Below, piece by piece: positions 1-8,318 of a stretch of DNA of 64,000 bases. The stretch is from Rhodoferax sp. (GTDB lineage: Bacteria > Pseudomonadota > Gammaproteobacteria > Burkholderiales > Burkholderiaceae_C): assembly GCA_018063505.1 (NCBI GenBank), contig JAGPBF010000002.1, positions 1-64,000 of the forward strand, given 5' to 3'. The position numbers were made by a program, and so were the translations under genes. Below the pieces are notes generated by a model. The model did not search any database, was not told the DNA's origin, and saw only the letters and a program-made list of their open reading frames with translations. Positions within the stretch are counted from its first letter, which is position 1; every line of letters starts with the position of its first letter.

Positions 1-2
1 TT

Positions 3-437
3 CCACGCCAGCGCCTGCTGGACCAGCAGGCAGTCCTGGTGGAGGCCATCAGCGACGAATTCGACGTCAGCACCTTGCTCGACATCGACGACCAGCTCAG
101 TTTCCGGCGCCCGGGTATCGGCACCGACGTGACCCGCAAGCTGCGCATGGGCCATTGGAGCATCCAGCGCCAGCTCGACCTGCACGGCCTGCGCAGCGAC
201 GAGGCGCGCGAGCAGTTGTCGGCCTTCGTGCGCAACGCGCAGTTGCATGGCATCCGCTGCGTGCGTGTCGTCCATGGCAAGGGCCTGGGCTCGCCGGGCA
301 AGGCGCCAGTACTCAAGAACAAGGTGTTCGCCTGGCTGGTCCAGAAGAAGGAAGTGCTGGCCTTCGTGCAGGCGCGTCCGGCTGAAGGCGGCGCCGGCGC
401 GCTGGTGGTATTGCTGCAACCCGGCGGCCCGAAGTGA
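3..437 (+). CDS. Smr-domain protein, 5' end cut by window edge
   Basis: The frame is open to the left window edge, so the true start lies outside; 144 C-terminal residues are visible. The motif LDLHGLRSDEAR followed by VVHGKGLGSPG is the Smr (small MutS-related) domain, with the conserved DLHG and HGKG elements. Smr domains bind or nick branched DNA or RNA; stand-alone DUF-type Smr proteins of Betaproteobacteria have no firmly established role. A GTG at 39 is only an internal possible start, because upstream in-frame codons also read as plausible protein. It precedes an MFS gene on the same strand by about 60 bp. Confidence 0.8.
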   Translation, partial: PRQRLLDQQAVLVEAISDEFDVSTLLDIDDQLSFRRPGIGTDVTRKLRMGHWSIQRQLDLHGLRSDEAREQLSAFVRNAQLHGIRCVRVVHGKGLGSPGKAPVLKNKVFAWLVQKKEVLAFVQARPAEGGAGALVVLLQPGGPK

Positions 438-496
438 CGTTGCGCGTGCGATCGCGGCCTAGAATCGGCCTTCCCCGCTGATAGTGACGCGACGCC

Positions 497-1801
497 ATGT
501 CCCCATTTGACAAGTTCTTCCAGATACCGGATCTCGATCCGGCGGTACAGAAGAGCTTCCGGCGCGAACAACTGAGCGAACTTACGCTGCCATTGGCCAC
601 CAGCCTGATGGAAGGCGGTTTTGTTTCGGTGGTGGCGGCCAAGGCATTCGATGTGGAACCCTGGGTCATCGCGGTGATATCGGCCTCGCCGATGTTCGGC
701 AATCTGTCGAGTTTCTTCTGGACCCGCATTGCCACCGGCCGCTCCAAGGTGCCGATGGTGGTGACGCTGCAGATGATGGTGCTTCTGTGTGTCGTTGCGA
801 TCGCACTGAGCCCACGCTCGCACGACGGCGCGTGGATTCTGCTGATCAGCGTAGTGACGGCCCGCATCCTGATCGCCGGCATCATCACGGTGCGCAGCGT
901 GGCCTGGAGCCTGAACTACGACCGGGCCTTGCGGGCCCGCGCCACCGGGCGGCTGCAGGCGATCACCAGTCTCACGGTGGTGCTGACGACCAGCCTGGCC
1001 GGCTGGGCGCTGGACGCACGCCCGGAGAATTTTCGTTATGTCTACGCTGCCGGGGCAGCACTGGGCTGCATCGGCGTGTGGATCTTCCGCGGCGTGCTGG
1101 TGCAAGGCGAGAAGCGCCACCGGGTAATGGAGCGGCGCGGCGCGCAAGAAGGCCACCGGCGCGACGGATTTCTCAAGGTGCTGCGTGCCGACAAGCTCTA
1201 TGCACGTTACCAGTTGCACCAGTTCACCTCGGGCATGGCCAACATGATGCTCGAGCCACCACTGGTCTACCTGGTGTCCAAGCAGCTGGGCGCCAGTTAT
1301 GTGGTGAGCATCGGTATCGTGATGCTGATCCCGTTCACGCTCAACCTCACGACGATGCCGCTATGGGCGCGTTACCTCGACAAGGTGCATGTCACCGAAT
1401 TCCGGGCCCGGCAGAATGCCGGCTGGGTGGTGGGCGTGCTGATCATGTTCTGGGGCGCCTGGACGTTTTCACTGGCCTGGCTGGCAGTGGGTCGGGTCGT
1501 CACCGGCATCGTCAACGGCGGCGGCTCTCTGGCCTGGCAACTCGGGCACAACGACTTCGCGCCCCGCGACCAGTTGTCGACCTACATGGGTATCCATGTC
1601 ACGCTGACCGGCGTGCGCGGTGCGTTCGCGCCGTTCCTGGGCATGGCGCTGTACCTGGGCTGGGATGCCAAGGGGTATGTGCCCGGCAGCTCCGGCCTGA
1701 GTGCGGGTCTGTTCCTGGTGTCAGCCGCGCTCGGCGTGATTGCCTGGCACGGCTTCGACAAGTTGCGCAAGGACGTGCGTTCACGGCCGTTGAACCGGTA
1801 G
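497..1801 (+). CDS. Major facilitator superfamily transporter
   Basis: A 434-residue protein with around twelve hydrophobic segments in two halves separated by a charged loop near residues 205-235, the organisation of an MFS carrier. The substrate cannot be deduced. The ATG at 497 is followed by a cytoplasmic N-terminus rich in charged residues (DKFFQIPDLD) before the first helix near residue 40. It ends 8 bp from a convergent truncated haemoglobin gene. The length is normal for the family and no truncation is visible. Confidence 0.8.
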   Translation: MSPFDKFFQIPDLDPAVQKSFRREQLSELTLPLATSLMEGGFVSVVAAKAFDVEPWVIAVISASPMFGNLSSFFWTRIATGRSKVPMVVTLQMMVLLCVVAIALSPRSHDGAWILLISVVTARILIAGIITVRSVAWSLNYDRALRARATGRLQAITSLTVVLTTSLAGWALDARPENFRYVYAAGAALGCIGVWIFRGVLVQGEKRHRVMERRGAQEGHRRDGFLKVLRADKLYARYQLHQFTSGMANMMLEPPLVYLVSKQLGASYVVSIGIVMLIPFTLNLTTMPLWARYLDKVHVTEFRARQNAGWVVGVLIMFWGAWTFSLAWLAVGRVVTGIVNGGGSLAWQLGHNDFAPRDQLSTYMGIHVTLTGVRGAFAPFLGMALYLGWDAKGYVPGSSGLSAGLFLVSAALGVIAWHGFDKLRKDVRSRPLNR

Positions 1802-1809
1802 CGACGGAC

Positions 1810-2214
1810 TCAGGCGCCCTGGTTGCGCATCCAGTCGGCAGTCTGAAAGTAGCTTTCGTTCAAGCGTTTGCGCAGGTCGGCGTCGACACCGGTCTCTGCC
1901 ATCGCCTGGTCCATGCAGGCCAGCCACTGGTCACGTTCGGTGATGCCGATGGCAAACGGCATGTGGCGCGCACGCAGCCGCGGGTGGCCGAATCGCTCGG
2001 TGTAAAACTGCGGGCCGCCCAGCCAGCCACACAGGAACCAGAACAGGCGCTGGCGCGCGTTGGCCAGGTCGCTGCCGTGGACGGCGCGCAATTGCGCGTA
2101 GACCGGCTCCAGGTCCATCAGGTCGTAAAACCGCTCGGTCAAACGATGCACGGCATCCTCGCCACCGATCCATGCGAACGGGGTTTCGAACCTGGGTTTT
2201 TCCTGGGTGGTCAC
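1810..2214 (-). CDS. Group II truncated haemoglobin
   Basis: A 134-residue protein with the trHb2 (YjbI-like) signature: WLGGPQFYTERFGHPRLR followed by RHMPFAIG, in which the RH histidine is the expected proximal haem ligand and the WLGG tryptophan is the conserved G8 residue. Such globins bind O2 or NO and are linked to redox or nitrosative protection; the physiological role is not shown here. The start is GTG at 2214, preceded by a purine-rich GACGAG. It is convergent with the MFS gene and lies downstream of the FtsX-type permease on the same strand. Confidence 0.85.
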   Translation of the reverse strand: MTTQEKPRFETPFAWIGGEDAVHRLTERFYDLMDLEPVYAQLRAVHGSDLANARQRLFWFLCGWLGGPQFYTERFGHPRLRARHMPFAIGITERDQWLACMDQAMAETGVDADLRKRLNESYFQTADWMRNQGA

Positions 2215-2265
2215 GTCTCGTCGTCCTGCCCCGCCCGGCCTGCCGGCCAGGCGGGGTGTCGGGCC

Positions 2266-4785
2266 TTATTGTGGCGCACGGCGCAAGGTCTCGATGACCG
2301 GCCGGCGCAACACATCGCGCAGCCCCCACCAGCCCGCCAGCATCGCCAGCACGGCGCCCGCCAGTGCGCCTTCGATCGGCACCAGCAGAGACGCCGTCCA
2401 GGCGAAATTGAAGACATACCGCGCCAATGCCCAGCCGACCACGCTGGCCACCAATGCTGCCAGCAAACCGGCCAGCAGACCCACACCGGCCAGTTCCGCC
2501 CGCTGGACCTGGCGCAGCAGCTTGCCCTGGGCGCCTACCGCGCGCATGATCGCGAATTCGCGCGCACGCTCCTCGCGCGTGGCGGTGATGGCGGCAAACA
2601 GCACGACCAGGCCGGCGGCCAGCGTGAAGCCGAACAGGAACTCGACCGCACGCACGACCTGGTCGAGCACGCGCTGGATCTGCGCAAGCGTGGCGCTGAC
2701 GTCGATGCTGGTGATGTTCGGAAACTCACGCACCAGGCTGTTGTCGAAACCCTTGATGTCCGGCGCCTTGAACGCTGTCATGTAGGTCACCGGTACGTCC
2801 TGCAGGTCTTGAACCGGATAGATGACAAAGAAGTTGGCCCGCATCGACGCCCAGTCGACCTTGCGCAGCGACGTGATCTTCGCGTCCACCGCAATGCCAG
2901 CGATGTCAAAACGCAGACTGTCGCCCAGCTTCAGGCCCAGCGTCTGGGCAATGCCTTCTTCGACGCTGATGGCACCCTTTTCCTCGTTGACCCAGCGCCC
3001 GGCGACGATGGTGTTGTGGGCTGGCCGCTCGGCGCTGTTGGACAGGTTGAATTCGCGATCGAGCAGGCGCCGCGCCCGCTCGTCATCCATATCCTCGGGC
3101 ACGACGGCGCGGCCATTGATGCCCACCAGCCGGCCCCGGATCATCGGGTACCAGTCGTAACCCCGCACGCCGGCATCCTGCAGCCGCTGCTGGAACATCG
3201 CGTTCTGGTCCGGCATCACATTGATGACAAAGCGGTTGGGCGCATCGGCTGGCGTGGCCTGGCGCCAACTGCTGATCAGGTCGGTACGCAGCAACACGAG
3301 CAGGATCAGCGCCAGCAGACCAACCGCCAATGCACTGACCTGCACCACGGCGTAAGCCGGGCGGGCCGAGATCTGCCGTGTGGCCAGCACCAGCCAGCGT
3401 GGCGCAGTGCTTTCGTTGACGCTGCGGCGCAGCAGCTTGACTGCGGCCCAGCTCAGCCCGGCGAACACCAGCACCGCACCGGCAAAACCACCCACGGCGA
3501 TCAGGCCCAGCATGAGGTCGCGGCTGGCGGCCAGCAGCAGGGCCACAAATCCGGCGACACCCACGCCCAGCACCATCAGTGAGGCCGGCTTGAGATTGCC
3601 GACATCGCGCCGGATCACGCGCAGCGGCGGCACCTGCGCCAGCTGCAAAACCGGCGGCAGGCCAAAGGCCAGCAACAAGGTCATGCCCATGCCCAGCCCG
3701 AACAACACCGGCCAGATCGTCGGCGCGGGCAAGCCGGCCTCGACCAGACCTGCCAGCAATGCAACGAAGACAAAATGCACACCGAATCCGATGGCCAATC
3801 CCAGTGCGCTGGCCACCAGCCCGACCACGGCGAACTCGGTCGTGTAGGCCATCGCAATGGTGCGCTGGCTCAGGCCCAGCACCCGCAACATGGCGCAGTC
3901 ATCGAGGTGGCTGGCGGCAAAACCACGCGCGGCCAGCGCCACCGCCACAGCACTGAGCATCGCTGCCAGCAGCGCCACCAGGTTGAGGAATTTCTCCGCC
4001 CGGTCCATGGTCTGGCGCATGTCGCCTCGACCGCTCTCGAGCGACTCGACGCTGGTTCCGCGCAACTCACCGGACTCCACGCGTTTGGTCGCCCATTGGC
4101 TGAACTGCTTGACAGGCACATCACCACCTGCGACCGCGAAGCGATAACGCACCCGGCTGGCCGGCTGGATCAGGCCGGTGGCGGCGACATCGGCCTCGTT
4201 GACCATGACACGTGGTGAAAAGTTGACGAATCCACCGCCACGGTCAGGCTCGATGACGATGACACGGCTGACCTTGAAGCGGGTGTCACCGAGCAACAGG
4301 TCATCACCGATTCGCAGATTCAGCGACTCCAGCAGTGCGGGATCGATCCAGGCCTCCCCCGGCGCCGGGACCTCACGGGTCTTCTCACCTGCGCCACCCG
4401 CCGTTGCCGACACCACCAGGCTACCGCGCAAGGGGTAAGTGTTGGGCACCGCCTTGAGCGCCACCAGCTTGCTGCCACCACCGCGCTCGTCAGTTGCGCG
4501 TGCCATGGTCGGGAAGCCGACGTTGGTGGCGCTTTGCAGTCCCAGCCGGCGGGCCTGCTCGATCACCGCAGCTGGCGTGGGGTTGTCGGACGACAACACG
4601 AAATCACCACCCAGCAACTGACGGGCATCGCGCTTGAGGCCGCCCTGCAGCCGGTCGGCAAAGAAGCCGACGGCCGTGAGCGCAGCCACCGCCAGCGTGA
4701 CGGCCACGATCAACAGACGCAACTCGCCCGAACGCAGGTCGCGCCACAGCGAGCGCAGACCCAGGCGCCAGTAAGACGTATTCAT
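2266..4785 (-). CDS. FtsX-family ABC transporter permease (YbbP-like)
   Basis: An 839-residue protein with an N-terminal membrane anchor (residues about 20-42), a large MacB-like periplasmic domain, and two FtsX-type transmembrane blocks (about 265-430 and 720-830). The size and double-FtsX architecture match YbbP-type permeases, which normally pair with an ATPase (YbbA/LolD family) to act on envelope lipids or lipoproteins. No ATPase gene is adjacent: the neighbours are fdhD upstream and trHb downstream. The substrate is therefore unknown and the partner must be encoded elsewhere. The ATG at 4785 is the natural start. Confidence 0.8.
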   Translation of the reverse strand: MNTSYWRLGLRSLWRDLRSGELRLLIVAVTLAVAALTAVGFFADRLQGGLKRDARQLLGGDFVLSSDNPTPAAVIEQARRLGLQSATNVGFPTMARATDERGGGSKLVALKAVPNTYPLRGSLVVSATAGGAGEKTREVPAPGEAWIDPALLESLNLRIGDDLLLGDTRFKVSRVIVIEPDRGGGFVNFSPRVMVNEADVAATGLIQPASRVRYRFAVAGGDVPVKQFSQWATKRVESGELRGTSVESLESGRGDMRQTMDRAEKFLNLVALLAAMLSAVAVALAARGFAASHLDDCAMLRVLGLSQRTIAMAYTTEFAVVGLVASALGLAIGFGVHFVFVALLAGLVEAGLPAPTIWPVLFGLGMGMTLLLAFGLPPVLQLAQVPPLRVIRRDVGNLKPASLMVLGVGVAGFVALLLAASRDLMLGLIAVGGFAGAVLVFAGLSWAAVKLLRRSVNESTAPRWLVLATRQISARPAYAVVQVSALAVGLLALILLVLLRTDLISSWRQATPADAPNRFVINVMPDQNAMFQQRLQDAGVRGYDWYPMIRGRLVGINGRAVVPEDMDDERARRLLDREFNLSNSAERPAHNTIVAGRWVNEEKGAISVEEGIAQTLGLKLGDSLRFDIAGIAVDAKITSLRKVDWASMRANFFVIYPVQDLQDVPVTYMTAFKAPDIKGFDNSLVREFPNITSIDVSATLAQIQRVLDQVVRAVEFLFGFTLAAGLVVLFAAITATREERAREFAIMRAVGAQGKLLRQVQRAELAGVGLLAGLLAALVASVVGWALARYVFNFAWTASLLVPIEGALAGAVLAMLAGWWGLRDVLRRPVIETLRRAPQ

Positions 4786-4846
4786 GGCACTACCTTAGCC
4801 GATCCGCGATGCCCGTGCTGTTTCGGGGCCTGGATCCGGGGTGAGT

Positions 4847-5752
4847 TCAGGCCACGGCCCGCATCCGCACGCCGGCCAGACCAGGCTGCAGCTGCAGCCG
4901 TTCGGCCGCGGTGAAGCACAGGAAACGCCGGTTCGTCGCCCGGCCAATGGTGCACAGACCCAGGGTTTGCGCCACCGAATGCCCCATCTGCGTGATGCCG
5001 CTACGCGAAACGACGATCGGCACGCCCATCTGGGCCGACTTGATCACCATCTCGCTGGTCAATCGACCGGTGGTGTAGAACACCTTGTCTGCACCGGTCA
5101 TTCCACCGGGATGTGCGCCGGCGTCAATGTCCGGCCCGGCGCGGTCGTCAGCCTGCAGCCACATCCAGCCGGCGATCGTATCGATCGCGTTGTGCCGCCC
5201 CACGTCTTCGACGAAAACCAGCAGCTCCTCACCCCGGAACAACGCACAGCCGTGCACCGAGCCGGCCGCCTTGTAGGTACTTTCCTGCAGCCGGATCGTG
5301 TCGACGATGCCATACAGCTGCGCCTGCATCAGCCGGGCCTCGGGCAGCTTGAGTTCTGCCACCTCGTCCATCAGGCCGCCGAACATGCTTCCCTGTCCGC
5401 AACCGGTGGTGACGACCCGCTTGGCGGTACGGTTCTCGATGTCCGACACGCCATGGCGTGTCTTGACCGCTGCCACGCCGACGTCCCAGTCGACCGTGAT
5501 CGACTCCACTTCACTGACCGCACGCACCAGACGCTGGTTGCGCAGATAACCCAGTACCAGCAGTTCCGGGCGCGCACCCAGCGTCATCAGTGTGACCAGT
5601 TCACGCTTGTCGACATAAACCGTCAATGCGCGTTCGGCCGGAATCGACAGCGCATGCCGATCACCATGTTCGTTGACGACATCGATCGCCTGGGTCAGCG
5701 GCGCATGGGCCGAAGTCAGGCGGGGCAAGCGGGTATGGGGCGTGTTGCGCAT
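4847..5752 (-). CDS. fdhD: Formate dehydrogenase accessory sulfurtransferase FdhD
   Basis: A 301-residue FdhD family protein. FdhD transfers sulfur from IscS to the molybdenum cofactor of formate dehydrogenases, which is required for activity. Recognisable segments are YVDKRELVTLMTLG, the VVTTGCGQGSMFGG loop, VEDVGRHNAIDTIAGW and YTTGRLTSEMVIKSAQMGV, all characteristic of the family. The active-site loop shows a single cysteine rather than the CxxC of E. coli FdhD. It is the last gene of the minus-strand fdh cluster, about 60 bp after a small periplasmic protein gene, and could serve both formate dehydrogenases of the locus. Confidence 0.92.
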   Translation of the reverse strand: MRNTPHTRLPRLTSAHAPLTQAIDVVNEHGDRHALSIPAERALTVYVDKRELVTLMTLGARPELLVLGYLRNQRLVRAVSEVESITVDWDVGVAAVKTRHGVSDIENRTAKRVVTTGCGQGSMFGGLMDEVAELKLPEARLMQAQLYGIVDTIRLQESTYKAAGSVHGCALFRGEELLVFVEDVGRHNAIDTIAGWMWLQADDRAGPDIDAGAHPGGMTGADKVFYTTGRLTSEMVIKSAQMGVPIVVSRSGITQMGHSVAQTLGLCTIGRATNRRFLCFTAAERLQLQPGLAGVRMRAVA

Positions 5753-5814
5753 GGGTCGAGACTACCCCAAGCTGGCCGCCAAGGCCGGTGATCGACCATG
5801 CGCACCTTGCGCTC

Positions 5815-6210
5815 TCAGGGCTTCTTGGCGGGATTGGCCACGGAATCGGGCCGCAAGGTGCTGGGCGGACTGACCGCAGTGGCCGCGGGGGAGTGGGCAC
5901 CGGCGGCCTCGATCGGCTTGGCTTCGGCCATTTCAAATGGGCCAGGATCGGCACATGGGGGTGTTGCCATCGGCTCCGCGACCGATTTGCCGGCTGCCCG
6001 GGCCTGCGCCAGGTAGCGGCTGGCCACCTTGTCTTGCGACTGGCACAGTTGGTGCGCTGCGACCTTGTTGCTCCAGGCCGCCTTTGCGGCAGCGGCGGTT
6101 GCCGCTGCCTTGGCTTCGTCCGAGGGCGCCGGCAACTTGGCATGGGCCGTGCTCATGACTGCCATCACCAGCAGGGCCACACGCAGATGCATCGATGTTT
6201 TCATTTTCAT
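5815..6210 (-). CDS. Small periplasmic protein of the fdh cluster, function unknown
   Basis: A 131-residue product. The N-terminus, MKMKTSMHLRVALLVMAV then STAHA, reads as a Sec signal peptide cleaved after AHA. The mature part is alanine-rich with two cysteines (QLCQSQDK and PPCADPG) and a proline-rich tail. I chose ATG at 6210 because GAAGG precedes it and the signal peptide begins there; the frame stays open further upstream without a better start. It begins 5 bp after the fdhC stop and precedes fdhD, so it is probably co-transcribed with them. I do not recognise a family. Confidence 0.65.
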   Translation of the reverse strand: MKMKTSMHLRVALLVMAVMSTAHAKLPAPSDEAKAAATAAAAKAAWSNKVAAHQLCQSQDKVASRYLAQARAAGKSVAEPMATPPCADPGPFEMAEAKPIEAAGAHSPAATAVSPPSTLRPDSVANPAKKP

Positions 6211-6214
6211 GCCT

Positions 6215-7369
6215 TCATGCTTGCACCGGCCTGCCCGGCGCCGAAGTGGATGGGGAGGAGCGTTGACTCGGAATCTTGCCTGCCTTGACGTCGTCGTACC
6301 AGAGTTCATGGTGCTCCTTGGCCCAGGCGTCATCGACATAACCGGTACGCATGGCGTTGTACGCGCCTTTCATGCCGATCGTTCCGATGTAGATATGGCC
6401 CAGGAACATGGCCATCATCAGCACTGCCGCCACCGCATGCACCATATGGCCGACCTGCATGGTGGCACGCTCATACAGCAGGCCGGGGACCAGCTTGTCG
6501 AGCACCAGCCCGGAGCCGATGACGATGGCACCGAGCAGCATCACGCCGCCCCAGAAAACCAGCTTTTCGCCGGCATTGAAGCGGTGCGACGGTACCTCCT
6601 TGCCTGACAGCATGCCACCGCCGCTGGCCAACCAGGCGCCATCGCCCTTGCGCGGCAGGTTGTCCTTGATGAAAGTCAGGAACACCACCACCAAGGACAC
6701 CGCAAACAGCGGGCCGGCAAAGTTGTGCGCGGTCTTGAGCGCATATGTCAACCAGCCGAACAGGTGCAGGCCGATGACCGGGAGCAGGAAAAACTTGCCG
6801 AACGCCATCACCACGCCCGAGATTCCCAGCACGCAGAAGGCGATGGCATTGGACCAGTGGGCCGAGCGCTCGAATGGCGTGAAACGCTCGATCTGGCGTG
6901 GACCCTGCCCGTCGGCATGTCCCAGCGGTCCCTTGCCAAAGTAGAACAGCGCGAGCGCGCCGAGCACGATCAGCAGCAGGGAACCGCCATAAGGAATGAT
7001 CCACTGGTTGCGCACCTGGCGCCAGGCTTCACCGGCGTTGGTCCAGCGCGAGCCCGGATACTGAACGAAACCCTGGATCAGGTTGCCGGCCTCGGGCGCC
7101 TCGCTGCGCGGCAGGCTGCTGTAGCCGGTGACGCCGGCACCGACCTTGCGCCACATCGGCGCGTTGTTGCCGGGCTGGACCTTGGCGCGTTCACCATTGG
7201 TCTGCTCCGCATAACCCGGCGCCAGGTCGGCGTCGGGTCGGACCTCGAAGATGTTCTGGCTCTTGATCGCGCCATCCGCCGCCGGCGCGGCCGGTGTCGC
7301 AGTCTGTGCGCAGGCGCCAAACGCGGCCAGCGACAACACGATGGCGACACTCAGTGCTTTGATCATCAC
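6215..7369 (-). CDS. fdhC: Formate dehydrogenase gamma subunit (cytochrome b)
   Basis: A 384-residue FdnI/FdoI-type cytochrome b. After a signal peptide (ending near ACAQ) comes a periplasmic stretch of about 100 residues, then a helix near residues 125-145 and four helices with the haem b ligand histidines in RSAHWSNA, KTAHNFAG and MVHAVAAV/GHIYIG. The subunit passes formate electrons to the quinone pool. It is much longer than the roughly 217-residue E. coli FdnI because of the N-terminal exported segment and an extra helix, a form known in other Proteobacteria. It follows the lipoprotein gene by 10 bp. Confidence 0.9.
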   Translation of the reverse strand: MMIKALSVAIVLSLAAFGACAQTATPAAPAADGAIKSQNIFEVRPDADLAPGYAEQTNGERAKVQPGNNAPMWRKVGAGVTGYSSLPRSEAPEAGNLIQGFVQYPGSRWTNAGEAWRQVRNQWIIPYGGSLLLIVLGALALFYFGKGPLGHADGQGPRQIERFTPFERSAHWSNAIAFCVLGISGVVMAFGKFFLLPVIGLHLFGWLTYALKTAHNFAGPLFAVSLVVVFLTFIKDNLPRKGDGAWLASGGGMLSGKEVPSHRFNAGEKLVFWGGVMLLGAIVIGSGLVLDKLVPGLLYERATMQVGHMVHAVAAVLMMAMFLGHIYIGTIGMKGAYNAMRTGYVDDAWAKEHHELWYDDVKAGKIPSQRSSPSTSAPGRPVQA

Positions 7370-7379
7370 AACACTCCCG

Positions 7380-7610
7380 TCAGTTCTTGCGGCCGTAATA
7401 GTCGTTCTGACCGCGTTGGGTACGCACCTTCAGGTGTTGCTCCCAACCTGCCTGGTCGCCGGCTTTCCAGCCGGCATCGACGAACACCGTGCCGGTCCCG
7501 GCGTATGGCGCGGCACCGATGCGCTTCTGGGCGCTGGCCGTCTGCGGATGCTCCGAACATGCGCCAAGGCTCAACGCCAGGGCAGAAACCAGCAGTACGG
7601 TTTTCATCAT
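7380..7610 (-). CDS. Small predicted lipoprotein within the fdh operon
   Basis: A 76-residue product beginning MMKTVLLVSALALSLGACS, a lipoprotein signal peptide with the lipobox LGAC at residues 15-18. The mature part is about 58 residues and ends with a charged GQNDYYGRKN tail. Its start overlaps the fdhB stop as ATGA, and fdhC begins 10 bp after its stop, so it is translationally embedded between the two electron-transfer subunits. This position suggests a role in assembly or anchoring of the periplasmic enzyme, but no family or function is recognised from the sequence. Confidence 0.7.
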   Translation of the reverse strand: MMKTVLLVSALALSLGACSEHPQTASAQKRIGAAPYAGTGTVFVDAGWKAGDQAGWEQHLKVRTQRGQNDYYGRKN

Positions 7611-8221
7611 TTCGTTCCCGGCGGCTGGCCGGCCTGTTTGGAACCATAGGCCGTGCCCCAGCCCCAGACTTCGGCACCCTTGCCACGCATCACCACGCGG
7701 TTGCGGAAAATGTCGGCCACCACATCGCCGTCGCCGGCGATCAGGGCCTTGGTCGAACACATCTCGGCGCAGGCCGGCAACTTGCCCTCGGCCAGACGGT
7801 TGCGCCCGTACTTCTCGAACTCGGCCTCGCTGCCGTGTTCCTCGGGACCACCGGCACAGAAGGTGCACTTGTCCATCTTTCCGCGCACACCGAACGAGCC
7901 CTGCGACGGGAATTGCGGCGCACCGAACGGGCAGGCATAGGAGCAATAACCGCAACCGATGCAGACATCCTTGTCGTGCAACACCACACCTTCATCGGTG
8001 CGGTAGAAGCAGTCCACCGGGCACACTGCCATGCAGGGCGCGTCGCTGCAATGCATGCAGGCCACCGAGATCGACTTCTCGCCCGGCACGCCATCGTTGA
8101 GCGTGACCACGCGGCGCCGATTGACCCCCCAGGGGACCTCGTGTTCGCTTTTGCAGGCCGTCACACAACCGTTGCACTCGATGCAACGCTCTGCGTCACA
8201 AACAAACTTCATTCGCGCCAT
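7607..8221 (-). CDS. fdhB: Formate dehydrogenase beta subunit, four-cluster ferredoxin
   Basis: A 204-residue iron-sulfur subunit of the FdnH/HybA type. Four cysteine groups are visible: CIECNGCVTACK, CMHCSDAPCMAVCP, CIGCGYCSYACP and CTFCAGG with CAEMC, enough for four [4Fe-4S] clusters that wire FdhA to the cytochrome b. It is shorter than E. coli FdnH (about 290 residues) and lacks the C-terminal membrane helix, so it must be held by FdhC or the lipoprotein. It overlaps the lipoprotein gene by 4 bp. A repeat-containing gap of about 97 bp separates it from fdhA. Confidence 0.92.
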   Translation of the reverse strand: MARMKFVCDAERCIECNGCVTACKSEHEVPWGVNRRRVVTLNDGVPGEKSISVACMHCSDAPCMAVCPVDCFYRTDEGVVLHDKDVCIGCGYCSYACPFGAPQFPSQGSFGVRGKMDKCTFCAGGPEEHGSEAEFEKYGRNRLAEGKLPACAEMCSTKALIAGDGDVVADIFRNRVVMRGKGAEVWGWGTAYGSKQAGQPPGTK

Positions 8222-8250
8222 GGTGTCTCCTGATAGATCATTTTTCCGTA

Positions 8251-8306
8251 GGGCCGCCCCAAGGAAAAAGCGGCCCCCTCGAGGGGCAGCGTATTACACG
8301 AAGTGA
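8251..8306. repeat. REP-like intergenic hairpin element between fdhA and fdhB
   Basis: The 97-bp gap holds a hairpin with arms GGGCCGC (8251-8257) and GCGGCCC (8270-8276), overlapping a perfect 12-bp palindrome CCCCTCGAGGGG (8275-8286), then GCAGCG and ACACGAAGTG. It shares the core GGGCCGC-CC-AAG plus CCCCCTC-GGGG with the tandem repeat near 42.9 kb. Elements like this recur between Burkholderiales genes. Lying inside an operon, it could modulate or process the transcript between fdhA and fdhB; that is inference. Confidence 0.6.
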
Positions 8307-8318
8307 AAAGCATGAGGG

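Noticed and set aside
787..3582. A 931-codon plus-strand frame spanning the MFS, globin and permease genes
   Set aside because: It crosses three real genes in other frames and shows only low-complexity composition.
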